Of a stretch of DNA of 64,000 bases, positions 25,176 through 37,477 are shown piece after piece (within the stretch, counting starts at the first letter, position 1; each line of letters opens with the position of its first letter). Source of the DNA: Megalobrama amblycephala (Eukaryota; Chordata; Actinopteri; Cypriniformes; Xenocyprididae). The stretch is taken from positions 40,268,340-40,332,339 of the forward strand of contig NC_063062.1 of the NCBI RefSeq assembly GCF_018812025.1, read 5' to 3'. The notes under the pieces are model-generated. The model was not told the origin of the DNA. It saw nothing but the letters and a program-made list of their open reading frames with translations, and made no database searches. The position numbers and the translations under genes are program-made.

Positions 25176-28100
25176 TCAGCAGAGGAGTTTGGCCACACGC
25201 TCGCCGGAGAATCTGTCGTTCTCGCAGACTCTTGAAGACACCTTCACGTACTTCCTCTTCATCTCATGCAACTGAACAGAAGAACAAGGATGTTTCAGCG
25301 GAAGGAATCAAGCACTCAACATTCCCAGGATTCAGGACGTCCATCCATGAGATTCTCCTCACCTTTCCTTCCTCAGTGACCGTCTGCAGCGTGCGAACGG
25401 CAGCCTGCATCACCGGAGCTAAAGTCTCCTCGTCGTAGCCGGTGTAATGCTGCAGACTGACGCTCTGCCAAACAGACATGATCAGGAGGAAATCCGTACT
25501 TCCCTAAAAGTCAGTTTAACACTCAAACATGGCTGAATATGATGTGAAACGCAGTCTCACCCAGTCTCCAGAGCCCAGAATCCGGAGCGACGCCGCAAAC
25601 GCAGCCGCTGCCATGAGGGACGGAGGAACATGGATGAGCTCGTAATCCAGCGCTCCGAGCTCCAGGAGGAACATCGCCAGCTCACGGTCCCTCGGACTCG
25701 CCTGACATCCAGCAGCAAGAGGGAAAAGTTATAGAACGCATGGTTCAAGTAAACACCTTTTCCTGGGAAACAGCTGGGCTGCATCCGGAATCACATACTC
25801 TATTGAGGAGGTACTCATTTTGAGTATTTCAAATAACTTTCTATTCATCAAAGAATCCTAAAAAAATTAAATGCATCACGATTTCCACAAACATGAACTG
25901 TTTTCAACATTGATCATCATGAAGTATCAAATCATCATATCAGAATGATTTCTGAAGGATCATGTGACACTGAAGACTGGAGTAATGATGCTGAAAATTC
26001 AGCTTTGATCACAGGAATAAATTACACTTTACTATATATTCACATAGAAAACAGCTGTTTTACATTGGAATAATATTTTGTGATTTTTACTGTATTTTTA
26101 ATCCAATAAATTCAGCTTTGATCACAGGAATAAATTACACTTTACTATATATTCACATAGAAAACAGCTGTTTTACATTAGAAAAATATTTCACATTTTT
26201 ACAGTATTTTTGATCAATAAACGCAGCCTCGGTGAGCAGAAGAGACTCTTTCATAATGAATGATAGCGTATAAATCAGCACAGCGACTCACTTGGCCAAC
26301 CTTACAAGCCCTCTGTAGGAAGTGAACAGGGCCGGGTCTCCCGAGGCTGTAATTCAACCTCTTCAGAACGATCCGCTCCATCTTCCGTATGTCTCCACAG
26401 GTGAACGCGCCGTCCGTCACAAACGCAAAGTCTCCCACTGTGGGCGGATAGATCTCCTCATACTTTGACGCGATCAGCATTGCGGTCACACACACCAGCT
26501 GAAAATACTTCTTGGGCACCGGGTTATTCTTTAAAAGAGGAGTTGAAAAGACAAATATCAGAACCTCATTCGCAGAAAAACACATCATGTGTTAGTCACT
26601 GAGGGCAGCTTGAGGCTCTAAAGAACAACATTATGAGCATTATTGGCATTTAAAGGGTGGTTTGAGGATCACACACCTGAAGGAAACGGTCGATGATGCC
26701 GACGCTCATGAAGAAGGTCTCCTGACGCAGTTTGAACTCTCGCTGCACCTGCATGAGCCAGTCGATGGCAACCGCACGCATGGCTCCGCTCACCTCTTGA
26801 CCTTCCAGGTAATGCGGTTTGATGGCCATCGTAACCTGGAGGAAAGATGCACTGAAGCAAAACTAGTAAAAACACATCAAAGTCAAAACAAGCTTGTAAG
26901 ACACGGTCACGAAGCTCAATTAATCAAGATGACGACCATGAGCATCACATTCTGTCAATCGCCGCTTTAACTCCAAGATCTTAAGTGATCTCAAAGCTTC
27001 ACACTTTAAAGGATGTTCACCCAAACATTTAATTGGAGGAACACAAACAGAAGTTCTGAAGACATGCAGCTGAACGCAAGAACACAAAAGCTATGAGAAA
27101 TCGGGACTGAAGCCTTCAAGAACACAAAAGCTGTAGTTATGTCTCTTTCACTGTCCATGTCTTTTCAAGCCATTAAAGTCACCATGATATCAAAGTGGAC
27201 ATTTCTTGTTTTTCGATGATTTATCTGTGCACATCGTTATTTTTTAACTCTTTCCCCACCAGTGTATTTATTCTTTTGAAGCTGCCAGCCACGTTTTTGA
27301 TCATTTTCACAAATGTAATGACACCCAGAAAAATGTTTTGTACGAATATCCGAACATGCAATATATCAAAAGAAAGAACAGATTTTGTTCATCAATGTGT
27401 GCAAACAACAGAAGCAGAGTCCAAATGTCAGTTTCAGTGCAGCTTCAAAGAGCTCTACATGATCCCAGACGAGGAATAAGAGTCTCATCTAGAGAAACCA
27501 TTGATCATTTTCTAAAAAAAAAAAATAAACATTTATACACTTTTTAACCACAAATGCTCGTCTTGCACTGCTCTGTGATGCTCCACGCATGACGTAATCA
27601 TGTTGGAAAGGTCACGCGTGACGTAGGCAGAAGTACCGATCTAGTGTTTACAAAGAGAATGTCAAAAAAATAAATAAATAAAATAAAGTAAAAGTAAAAC
27701 AACGATGTCAGACGATTTTGAAGTAGGAGGAGAAAATGAGGAGTTTTTCGCTCTACGTCACGCGTGATCTTTCCAAGATGATTACGTCATGTGTGGAGCA
27801 TCACAGAGCAGTGCAAGACGAGCATTTGTGGTTAAAAAGTATATAATTTTAATTTTTTTCAGAAAATGGTCGATGGTTTCTCTAGATAAGACTCTTATTC
27901 CTCGTCTGGGATCATGTAGAGCTCTTTGAAGCTGCACTGAAACTGACATTTGGACCTTCAACCCGTTGAACCCCAGTGAAGTCCACTATATGGAGAAAAA
28001 TCCTGGAATGTTTTCCTCAAAAACCTTCATTTCTTTTCCACTGAAGAAAGACATGAACATCTTGGATGACATGGAGGAGAGTAAATTATCAGGAAATTTT

Positions 28101-28838
28101 CATTCTGAAGTCAATTAATTAGGGTGTAATCTGCCCCGTATCCCATCCCATCCCTTCACCTCGAGCTGTTGTAAATAAGCGTAGATATCCTGCACATATT
28201 CGCTGCACATCTGAGCATCGAGAGCATCAGCAGAATCCACATCTGGAATGATGTTGAGCAGCAGGCTGGAGAAAGCCTGAGGAGCAGCGGCCGGATTCTG
28301 AAGATGTTCTGAGTCCAGAATCGCTTCATCGGTGTGTGGGACCGGATGCTGGGAGTCAAACACAACCAAAACATGAGCTTGCAATAAAAGCATGCATCAA
28401 TCTCTGTGACCCTACAAGATCTGCACTGGAGCACATTCACCTTGACCGGCTCACACAGCCCTGAGATCTGCTCATCATCTGCTGCGCTCTTGGCTCTTGC
28501 GTTCTCCTTCTTCACACGTGCAGCTTTTTGTCTCTAATAAAGGAAAAGTTGTTTCACAATCAGCAGAAAGGAAAAGTTCTGGGATCAACAGGGAAATCCG
28601 CTACCTTTGGCTCTGCAGCTCTGTGAAGACCAATCAGATTAGACGCGTTTCCTAAAGGAGCTCTGGATCGGAGAAAATACGGCGCTGAAGCCTTCTCCTT
28701 CCCTGAAGCGAGCCTCGAGCTCGCCTGCGCGGAGAACCAGTGCAACAAACTTACATATCGATGACTAAATATTTATTAATATATAATATTTCATATCGAA
28801 TAAAAAGTGCTGCTTACTCGTGTAATTGCAGGCGACAT
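25176..28838 (-). CDS. ccnb2: B-type mitotic cyclin (ccnb2-like), complete nine-exon gene
   Basis: Exons, 5' to 3' on the minus strand: 28818-28838, 28605-28724, 28441-28533, 28160-28348, 26677-26835, 26292-26528, 25561-25701, 25363-25464 and 25176-25271 (stop 25176-25178). Every junction has GT..AG and phase 0, giving 385 codons, the usual cyclin B2 size. A destruction box, RAPLGNASN (RxxLxxxxN), lies at residues 28-36. [16 protein letters not shown] precedes the cyclin box, which contains [21 protein letters not shown] and [10 protein letters not shown]. The C-terminal cyclin fold includes [10 protein letters not shown]. Known role: activates CDK1 for mitotic entry and is degraded by the APC through the D-box. 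The second cyclin fold and the C-terminus (ending VAKLLC) are more divergent than expected for a strict CCNB2 orthologue, so a B-type paralogue is possible. The gene lies upstream of shf, same strand. Confidence 0.9.
25850..26252. repeat. Dispersed repeat family A, copy 4, in cyclin intron 6
   Basis: It lies between cyclin exons 6 and 7, ends at GGTGAGCAGAAGAGAC and contains two tandem copies of the family core. It ends about 40 bases from the exon 6 donor. Confidence 0.8.
27417..28105. mobile_element. ccnb2: Palindromic element family B, copy 2, in cyclin intron 4
   Basis: The same inverted arms as 3178-4036, with the left arm truncated by about 200 bp. CRE-like TGACGTAATCA words occur in both arms (about 27590 and 27780). 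It ends about 55 bases from cyclin exon 4. Confidence 0.85.
28818..28838 (-). CDS. ccnb2: Seven-codon first exon of the cyclin gene
   Basis: The exon encodes MSPAITR and ends at a GTAAGC donor (28812-28817). The next exon begins after CTCCGCGCAG at 28724, in phase 0, leaving a 93 bp intron. The join gives a normal B-cyclin N-terminus leading into the D-box. An in-frame ATG lies 17 codons further upstream (about 28889), so the start could be longer; the inner ATG has a better context and fits the family. Confidence 0.75.
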
Positions 28839-28849
28839 TGTTTTTCTCC

Positions 28850-29005
28850 CGAGAATAAAATTAGAACACGAATAAAATCTAAAGTTCATAAGCGAAAATC
28901 TGCTTTTGAGCGACACTAATTAACATGATTGACAGCAGCTGATTTATTTCGCGTCTTTGCTTCAACTGAGCGCGCGCACTGCGCGTGACTGTGACGTTAT
29001 ATACC
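28850..29005 (-). promoter_or_regulatory. ccnb2: Cyclin gene promoter region
   Basis: Upstream of the ATG on the minus strand are an E2F-like TTTCGCGT (plus-strand text at 28947-28954), a CRE half-site TGACGT (28992-28997), a TATATAA-like string (about 28998-29004) and a short CpG-rich patch (28970-28986). E2F and CRE sites are plausible for a cell-cycle gene. No start site can be proved and no clear CCAAT or CHR pair was found. Confidence 0.4.
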
Positions 29006-29480
29006 CTAATTACCCCAACAATATAGATTTTTTTCTTATATAAAATGTTTATTAACATATTAACAAGTTGTTTTGATGGTTGAACTGCGTTGTTATGATA
29101 AGAGTATTGTAATTAGGCATTATTGTTATCTTTATTATTTTAGTGACAACATTCGTTTGGTTGTTTTTAATAACACAGTTTATCTGTATAAAACTCACTG
29201 TGACACATCCTCAACATCAGCTGTCCATCAAAACATGTTGAATCTGAAAATGAAATCAGCAAGAGTGTTTGGCAGCTCTGAGCCACAAAAGAAATGACAG
29301 CAGGAGTCACAGATGACCTTTATATCTATATCTATATCTGTATCTGTATCTGTATATGCCTATATGTGAGAGTGTGCAGAAGATGTGCTTGCCTGCTTTA
29401 TGTTTCATAGGGTAATCTGAAATAGAGATACAGCACTTATTTACTCAAACAAACCACACCTGAGACTGAAGGAAATGAAG

Positions 29481-29481
<1 letters not shown>

Positions 29482-29554
<73 letters not shown>
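29482..29554 (+). repeat. (CA)n microsatellite
   Basis: About 36 CA units. Confidence 0.95.
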
Positions 29555-29556
<2 letters not shown>

Positions 29557-29708
29557 TTAGAATAAAATAAAGAATGCACTTTTCAGAACTTTTATGTTAT
29601 TTTTCTTTTGCTTTTTCCAACAGCCTCAGATGCCATTATCAAGCGAATGTTCTCAGAATGTTCTGGCAAGGTTCCCTCAAAGTTATGAACAAACGTTCTT
29701 CCAGCCTC

Positions 29709-30335
29709 TTTAAAAAAAATCTGTTAAATTCACGGTAAAATAACGTATTTCATCAACTGATATAATGTTAATTTACCAACCTAATGAAGTACTAATATCT
29801 GTTTTGTACCTTTATAATACACTGACAGTCACCAAACACAGTGGTGATGAGAGACACATGATGAATCAAAGTTCATCACAAGCTGAGAAGGACAATACTA
29901 ACATATAGAAGGTGCACACAGTGTCATTCACACACACACTAAACACCATCATGGTAACATGCATGAAATTTTAAAAATGCAATAAACATTAATTTAACAA
30001 CATTAGATGTAACAAAAAAACCCTAATGTACATAACTGATTAGAAAAAAAATGAGAAAAACTAAGAAGAAACAGAGTTATTTCAACGAAAATATATCAAA
30101 TGTGAAGTGTGGGAATGTCGATTTACGTTTTTTTTACTGTAAATTTTACAATGAATTGTTATTTTTCACTTCCAAAAACTGAATTTAACGGTATTTTACT
30201 GTAAAATTACATTAAATGTACCGTTAGATCTATTACAGTTATTCACCGTATATAGTACGGAAACTTTCTGTAAACCATTTGACAATATTTCACCGCAGCA
30301 TTTTTACAGTCTTTTACTGTTAAAAAAATTATGTT
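29709..30335 (+). repeat. MITE family C, copy 1 (ends truncated)
   Basis: Near-identical to 32331-32957, with only scattered differences by eye. It lacks the outer ends present in copy 2 and directly abuts an AACGTTCT-type fragment at 29645-29706. Confidence 0.85.
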
Positions 30336-30372
30336 TTCAACGTTCAGACAACATTCAGAAATGTTTTCATAA

Positions 30373-31079
30373 TTTAAAGCATTAGTTCACCCAAAAATGA
30401 AATTTCTGTCATTATTTACTCTCCCTCATGTCGTTCCACACCCGTAAGACCTTCGTTCATCTTCAGAACACAAATTAAGATATTTTTGATGAAATCCGAG
30501 AGACTCGTCCATAGACAGCAATATAATCAACACTTTCAAGGTCCAGAAAGGAACTAAAGACATGGTTAAAACAGTCATGTGACTGCAGTGGATCAACCTT
30601 AATGTTATGAAGAGATGAGAATACTTTTTGCGCGCAAAAACAAAACAAAAATAACGACTTTATTCAACAATCTCTTCTCTTCTGTCATTATCTTACGCAG
30701 GTGACGCAGTAAAGGCTTCTGTGTTTACGTCTCAATGCCGCCTCAGTATTGGCCAAAGCTGGTCACATGATCAGCACGACACACACACACATGTGATGCT
30801 GACGCAGGAGCCGGCCAATAACGAGTCACGTTTTGACCCTGGAAGCGCTGGACGTAAACAACGTTTGAGAATGACACAGAAGAGAAGAGATTGTTGAAGG
30901 TTAGTACCTTTCTGGACCTTGAAAGTGTTGATTATATTGCTGTCTATGGAGTCATAAACCTCTCAGATTTCATCAAAAATAACTTAATTTGTGTTCTGAA
31001 GGTCTTACAGGTGTGGAACGACATGAGGGAGAGTAATTAATAACAGAAATTTCATTTTTGGGTGAACTAACCCTTTAAT
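30373..31079. mobile_element. MITE family D, copy 1
   Basis: Inverted arms: TTCACCCAAAAATGAAAT near the left end and ATTTCATTTTTGGGTGAA near the right. CGTTCCACACCCGTAAGACC and its inverse lie inside. Non-coding. Confidence 0.85.
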
Positions 31080-32240
31080 AGCAAAACACATTTTTCTTAA
31101 CAGGGACAGTCATTACGTCACTAAATCATCTCATATTTCCCTCATGAACTTTCCGAGTGTGAAAATATTCTGCATCCTTCAGGAAAGAGGCTCTCATTCA
31201 CAGTGAGGCTGATGAAGTCTGTATCACACAAACACCATGAGTCTGATAAACGCAGCGGACCTTCATTCCAGCGATGATGACTGACTGATCTTCATCAATA
31301 ATTACACAGTGATATTTAAAAGTCCATTTGAATGTTAAAGCAGTTCTTCTGCTGCAATCTTCTGGGAAATAATTCACATATTTACCGTTTGAAGTCATTT
31401 TCCCAAATGTCAGACGGAAAAAATAAATAAATAAATAAATGACAAACTGCCGAGCTGGATCAGATTTCCTAAAGGGGAATGAGGATTTTGGCTATCTTTA
31501 TGTGCTCCAGTCAATCTCAGCGCTTCCATATCTGTTCCTAATTCTTTTATGGTTTCACCTTTTCACCTCTCCATCTTTTCTTGCTTTAAAGGCTTTCTCT
31601 TCCGCTCGCTCTGACATTTCACTGACGTTCCTTCTTGAAAGTGCTCTATGAATATCCAGTTTCTCGTCTCCTTTTCCAATTGTTTCTTGCCAGACTTTCT
31701 CTGGAGTCATTTTAACCCTTGACAGCTGTTGGTGTTGTGCATCCACATCTTCCTCAGCTGCGTCTGTCTGATGAAGGAGCTCTGGATCTGATGATCTGAA
31801 GACACTGAAGTCTGGAATGGAGTGTACGAGGTTACGAGTATCTCAGTTAACATTTATTTTGTTTCAAGTAACAGTTTTTTATGGTTCACAATAATAACCT
31901 TTCACCCACTGTTTTTCAAATACTATGTATTCAGACATACTTCTGTGTGTGTGTGTTTGATAGAGATGGATCTCTGCTGTTCGCTCCAGTGTTTAGCCCC
32001 TCAACAGCCTCTGACAAATGAAACACACAATCTCTCTCTCTCCTCTGTTCTCCACGTCAACACCTCAATCATTATTGCAGCGGCACCGGTGTCGGTCTGA
32101 CATCACTCCATCGGCCTCACTGTGACGGACAGCTTATATAGCAAACATCTGAAATGACATGAAAACAGTGTGAGAAAATAAAGAATTTGCAGTGATGGTT
32201 CAAATGGACTGAACATAATAAAATGGCTTTTAGTTTTGCT
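31080..32240. other. Unassigned intergenic sequence
   Basis: It holds small open frames on both strands (31439-31651, 31555-31746) with no recognisable domain, splice context or codon pattern. I see no gene. Confidence 0.3.
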
Positions 32241-32958
32241 ACACTGTAAAAAAAAATCCCAGTAAAATTTACGGTAAAAAACCGGCAGCTGTGGTTGCCA
32301 GAACTTTACCGTAAATAATATAGTAGCAACGTAAAAAAAATCTGTTAAATTCACGGTAAAATAACGTATTTCATCAACTGATATAATGTTAATTTACCAA
32401 CCTAATGAAGTACTAATATCTGTTTTGTACCTTTATAATACACTGACAGTCACCAAACACAGTGGTGATGAGAGTCACATGATGAATCAAAGTTCATCAC
32501 AAGCTGAGAAGGACAATACTAACATATAGAAGGTGCACACAGTGTCATTCACACACACACCATCATGGTAACATGCATGAAATTTTAAAAATGCAATAAA
32601 CATTAATTTAACAACATTAGATGTAACATAAAACCCTAATGTACATAACTGATTAGAAAAAATGAGAAAAACTAAGAAGAAACAGAGTTATTTCAACGAA
32701 AATATATCAAATGTGAAGTGTGGGAATGTCGATTTACGTTTTTTTTACTGAAAATTTTACAATGAATTGTTATTTTTCACTTCCAAAAACTGAATTTAAC
32801 GGTATTTTACTGTAAAATTACATTAAACGTACCATTAGATCTATTACAGTTATTCACCGTATATAGTACGGAAACTTTCTGTAAACCAATTGACAGTTTT
32901 TCACCGCAGCATTTTTACAGTCTTTTACTGTTAAAATCACGGTCATTTTTTACAGTGT
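32241..32958. mobile_element. MITE family C, copy 2 (complete)
   Basis: The ends ACACTGTAAAAAA and inverted TTTTTTACAGTGT are present, with pairing CCGTAAA and TTTACGG words inside. An AT microsatellite follows (32962-32984). Confidence 0.85.
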
Positions 32959-33387
32959 AGATATATATATATATATATATATATGTGTATACTGTATGAG
33001 TCTTATGCTCTGAATCTACATGCAGGATTTCTCAAATTAATTTCCGAAGAAGGATGAGGGAGATGAAATGTCTTTGCTAATTGCTCACCGCTCGTTTTAA
33101 TCAGCTGCTCTCTCATGTCTGCGGTTATAAAAGAAACCCATCAGAGTAACAGGGAGAGTCAATGCAGGACAAATCAAAGAGAGATTGTTTCAATACCTCA
33201 ATCGTTTCACTGAATGGAGAACAAAACATTTCAGATGAGATCTCGTCTAATTGTTCCAAGACCAAATTATTTGATCGATGGCATCCAAAGTAATGTCCTA
33301 AGTTATAAGGACTTTTTAAAGTTGATATTCCATTATGTTTCCTGAACGAAAGATCAATGATATTTTCCTGTAGATTTTAAGATGGAT

Positions 33388-33650
33388 ACACTGCAAAAAA
33401 TGAAGTTCTTCCTCTGTATTTTTGACTCATTTTCCAGCACAATTATCTAAATGTTCTTGAATCAAGATACATTTACTGGAGAAACAGCATGCCATTATTG
33501 AGTCTTGTTTATTGTCAATAGATTTTTTTCTGAACCCACTGGCAGATATTTGTTATTGTTTTAAGCTTAATTCTGATACATTTTTGAGGAAACAATACTT
33601 ATTTTGCTTCTTAAGTAATTGACTTAAGAATGTTTAGAATGAAACATTCC
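33388..33650. mobile_element. MITE-like repeat starting ACTGCAAAAAATG
   Basis: The ACTGCAAAAAATGAAGTTC end is typical of a common fish MITE. Pairing TTGACTCA and TTGACTTAAG words lie inside. The right end is not clear. Confidence 0.4.
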
Positions 33651-34239
33651 CACTGAATCAAACCCATGACCTTGACGCTCTGCCACAGAACATCAACCTG
33701 TCGATGAGCCCCTGTTGTGTTTGTAACTCTGATTCCTCTCTTTAGGGCTGTGAGATGTTGAGCGTCGTTCTTCCCGACGCTCCATTTTATTACACTGTGG
33801 AGTGATTACTTCCCTGGGTCGCCCTTGGTTAGATACATATTGATTAAAACGCTGAAGATACGAGCTGAACACACACACACACACACACCTTGTAAATCCC
33901 CATATGCTTGTGCTGTTAATTAGAAAAGTAGTATATTTTCATAATGGAAGGCCACAGAAACGAGGACTCTGAGAAGCCGTTGGCTGATTTTGTGTGTAAT
34001 CTGCTGTTGATTCACTGACACTGTCACACACGTTGTAACAGGCTTTTCTCTGCAGCATTAGTTGGGATTGCTGTAGTAATTATTTTGGCAGTTTCTGGTC
34101 TACATGTGCGGTGGAAGCTGGCGTTCAGAGATTGCAGCAGGCAGTGCCGAGAGACATGTTTGCAGCAGGCAGTGCCGAGAGACATGCCAAAAGAAGGCAT
34201 TCGATTTTCCTCCTGGAGACACTGTGAGAATATAAAGGA

Positions 34240-34495
34240 TAATCTCAGCTAACAGGGAACGTTCTGGCAAAGTTATGAACAAACGTTCTTCCAATGTTAG
34301 CAGAGCATTTGTTCAAAGTTATCTGGTCTTTAAAAATGTTCTCAAAACGTTACAACATTATTTATACATTATTCTTCCCCCTGAAACATTTTTTTGAATG
34401 TTCTTCTAACATTTTTAAATGTTACTACTTGTTTCAGAAGATTCAAACGTACCCATAATGTTCGAAGAATGATAAAATGTAATGGAACGTTAGTT
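34240..34495. repeat. AACGTTCT-type repeat fragment
   Basis: CAGGGAACGTTCTGGCAAAG and ATGAACAAACGTTCTTCCA match the ends of the complete element at 55942-56888. Confidence 0.65.
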
Positions 34496-34504
34496 CACCC
34501 TAAA

Positions 34505-35290
34505 ATAAAAGTTAAAGAGCATCTATTTTGCCCCTTTCACAAGATGTAATATAAGTCTCTGGTGTCTCCAGAATGTCTCTGTGAAGTTTCAGCTCAAATA
34601 TCATTTATTATAGCTTGTCAAATTTGCCCCTATTTGGGTGTGAGCAAAAACACGCCGTTTTTGTGTGTGTCCCTTTAAATGCAAATGAGCTCCGCTTTCC
34701 AGAAGAGGGCGGAGCTTTAACAGCTCAACAACAACAAAGCTGGAGAATCTCACGCAGCCAAAATGAGGAAAGTGTTCAGCCTTACATTGTTCAAACCGGA
34801 GTCGACACTGATGGAGAGACTCAGGAAGAAGTTACAACTTTTAGACGTTTCTGAATGGTTAGTGGATAAATTGATGTAGTTGCTGTGGAGTTGATTCAAC
34901 TCATCCACTAGCATGTGCCGTCATGTTCATCTTTTGTGTTGAATTGACCCTCGTTTGTGAAGCAGTCCGGCGTAAAATGACGGCATGACAACAACACTCT
35001 ACTACAACAACTCTTCCTCTTCTCTAAAGCAGCCCAACATGGCCCCGCCCCCTTTGTTGCGTGTTCTCGGGGGCGGGGTTTATGTAAATTTTAGGGTTAG
35101 TGATGTCACTAACCCAGGAAGAAGCTCCTTATCAGCCGTTTGTCGTAGTCCTTCTGTAAAAGAAAATATCTCTCTTTGCATTGAACTTTGAGCGTCGTAA
35201 CTTTGCAGATGTTGTTTATGATCAAACAGCAACATTACACACTAACTGAACTTAAAAAAGTCAAATCATAATCAACCACCGCTTTAAGTC
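34505..35290. mobile_element. MITE related to the copy at 62889-63570
   Basis: It shares GGCGGAG/GGGGCGGGG words, TGTCACTAACCCAGGAAG and the AACATTACACACTAACTGAA tail with the other copies. The small open frames inside recur in the other copies and are not host genes. Confidence 0.6.
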
Positions 35291-36174
35291 ATCATTTACT
35301 CACCCTGGTGTTGTTCTAATGCCGTATGCTGATCACAAAAGGAGAATTTTGTTCCGCTCGCACTTCTTCATGTAATAGTGACCAACATCAAGCTTTAAAA
35401 AACAAAAACACAAAAGTGTCACAGAATGATCCCATGCGACACGTATCGCATATTCCATACACCTAACTCAATGTTAAACAATCAACAGTTTACAGTCTTT
35501 TACGATCATTTTTTACAGTGTAGGCAAATAAGAAGGTATTTTTTCTTATTGTTTTCTCTCTCTAAAAGCATTACAGCACTGTGTTATTGTACCTCTGAAA
35601 ACACACAGCCTAAACTCACACAATAACATCCATTTCAGGACAGATTATTCTAGAAACATACGCCACATATTTCCCATCGCAGTCCAATTTCTCATCTGAA
35701 ACCATTTCAAAACAATCACTGATCTGTGTGAAACGACACATGAAATAACGCATGTGTGATTGCTGAGGCACAGAGAGTCTTTAGGCTTTGTTCTGATCAT
35801 ATTAATTATGTATTGAGCGTTCGCTCGTGTTTTAATGTCCTGCCTGGGTGACTTTCTAGAACCTTTGTGATATATCAATACCTTGTTTGTCTTTTAATTA
35901 GGTATCGATTCGTTGTTATTAAGGTGATTATTTTTGCTTTTTTGTCCGTGTGAGTGTGGAGTAGAAAGAACCCGTTAAAGATTTGCTATTTATCATATAG
36001 AAAGTGTTTGTAAAAGCAGTGCTATCTGTATATAGTCTTTAGGTTTTGATTGTTTCTCCTCTAGCAGTGCCTCCATGTGCTCGCAACCAGACTGTGCAGT
36101 CGAAAACAATGCCATTTTAATGAAAATAACATCAAAACTGCAACATTTACTTTCTAAATGCATGTTTCTGATTC

Positions 36175-36335
36175 ATTGGTGTGTCTCTTCTCTTCTCTAA
36201 TGATGAGGGCGGGGCAACCTGTCACTCACATGAGATCCACCAATAGCAAACCACAACCATCCAATCAATTCCGCACAGACAAAATCAAGCCCCGCCCTAC
36301 ATTTGTTCTTGTTCCAGAAGCGTTTCATGAGGATA
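36175..36335 (+). repeat. GC-box repeat, copy 1
   Basis: About 140 bp with GGGCGGGGCAACCTGTCACT and CAAGCCCCGCCCTAC, nearly identical to 48470-48615 in the opposite orientation. It carries inverted GC boxes near both ends. Confidence 0.75.
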
Positions 36336-36649
36336 TACGGAAAAATAGGGAAGAAAAGATGAGCGCAGCTTCCGACTTTAGAGTGCCTTTCTGCTGTAGA
36401 CTTAAAAAGTCACTATATAATACCAAACATTTACCAAAAAATTTCACCTGACAGTTAAAAATATTTGATTTCTGGGGTCAGTAAACTGGAAGCCATATAA
36501 AAGCTTTGAAGTGGTCACTAGAATCATCTGAAGATCAAATCATGAGTCTATTATCCAGAGAAAATCACCATGACAACTTTTTCGTCATTGCAATTTTATA
36601 TTCACTGCTATGGAATATAAAAAAGACATAGACAAAAAAAGGAAAAGTG

Positions 36650-37150
36650 CTCTTCAGCCGTGTGTGTGAGAGTCAGAGACAGACCGTGCCCTGCAATCAC
36701 TGGCCTGTGAATGATAAATAAGTAATTTCCTTGTGGCTTGTCAAGGCGAGAGAGCGGATCCGGCCGACTCCATGTACGCGTGGTTGTCGGAGGATGATTA
36801 GACGCTGAGGATGATGGATGATGGTGGGTGAGACTCCAGGAGCCACAGACCAGCTGCCAATTCACCGCAGAGATGACCAGCGCGAGGCTCATTAACCTAC
36901 CCGCACAGGCTAAACTATTTATCACGACATCTGTAGATAAGAGCGGTGATTTTTATGTTGCTTGCTCAATTTCACTCCAACACGCCACCGACTAAATATG
37001 GCTGTAGTGGCGGCTCATTTTCTGAGAAGACATTACGGGCTCGATCGCTGTATCAGGAAGGGCTGCTTTAATGCACTTTTCACACCAGGATCTCGGAGGG
37101 CAGAATTGGAGCACTTACAGATCATTTCATTCCTCATGCATACAGTATGC
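36650..37150. promoter_or_regulatory. Candidate conserved non-coding stretch
   Basis: Moderate GC, non-repetitive, no exon. It includes CTCATTAACC, TATTTATCACGACA and ATCTGTAGATAAGAG words. It could be a distal enhancer; no direct proof. Confidence 0.2.
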
Positions 37151-37477
37151 CACATGAAGTAGTCTGACGCTCAATCAGTGCCGACTGTGCCGGAGCCCAT
37201 TTAGCAGCTAGTGAGCTGGCTACTGAGATACCTTATTTCAGCCTAAATCTAAAGCAGATTTGCACAGCATGAAAGTAGAAAATAATCTCAGAAAGAAATC
37301 ATTTAAGATGGTAGAAAACATGTTGATTTTATATATATATATATACGCACTGATCAGGCACAACATCATGATGACCTTTGGTCCCACTTTTGCTGCCAAA
37401 ACAGCCCTGACCGGTCGAGACATGGACTCCATTAGACCCCTGAAGGTGTGCTGTGGTGTTGTTTTTGGCGGCCTGTT

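Noticed and set aside
31555..31746. 63-codon minus frame rich in Lys/Glu
   Set aside because: No splice sites, domain or codon signal; no neighbouring exons.
33650..33692. tRNA-like box words suggesting a SINE
   Set aside because: Only a few words match; no full A/B box pair, tail or direct repeats found.
34615..34854. 79-codon plus frame with protein-like composition
   Set aside because: It lies wholly inside a MITE family that recurs at 62889-63570, where the frame is not kept.
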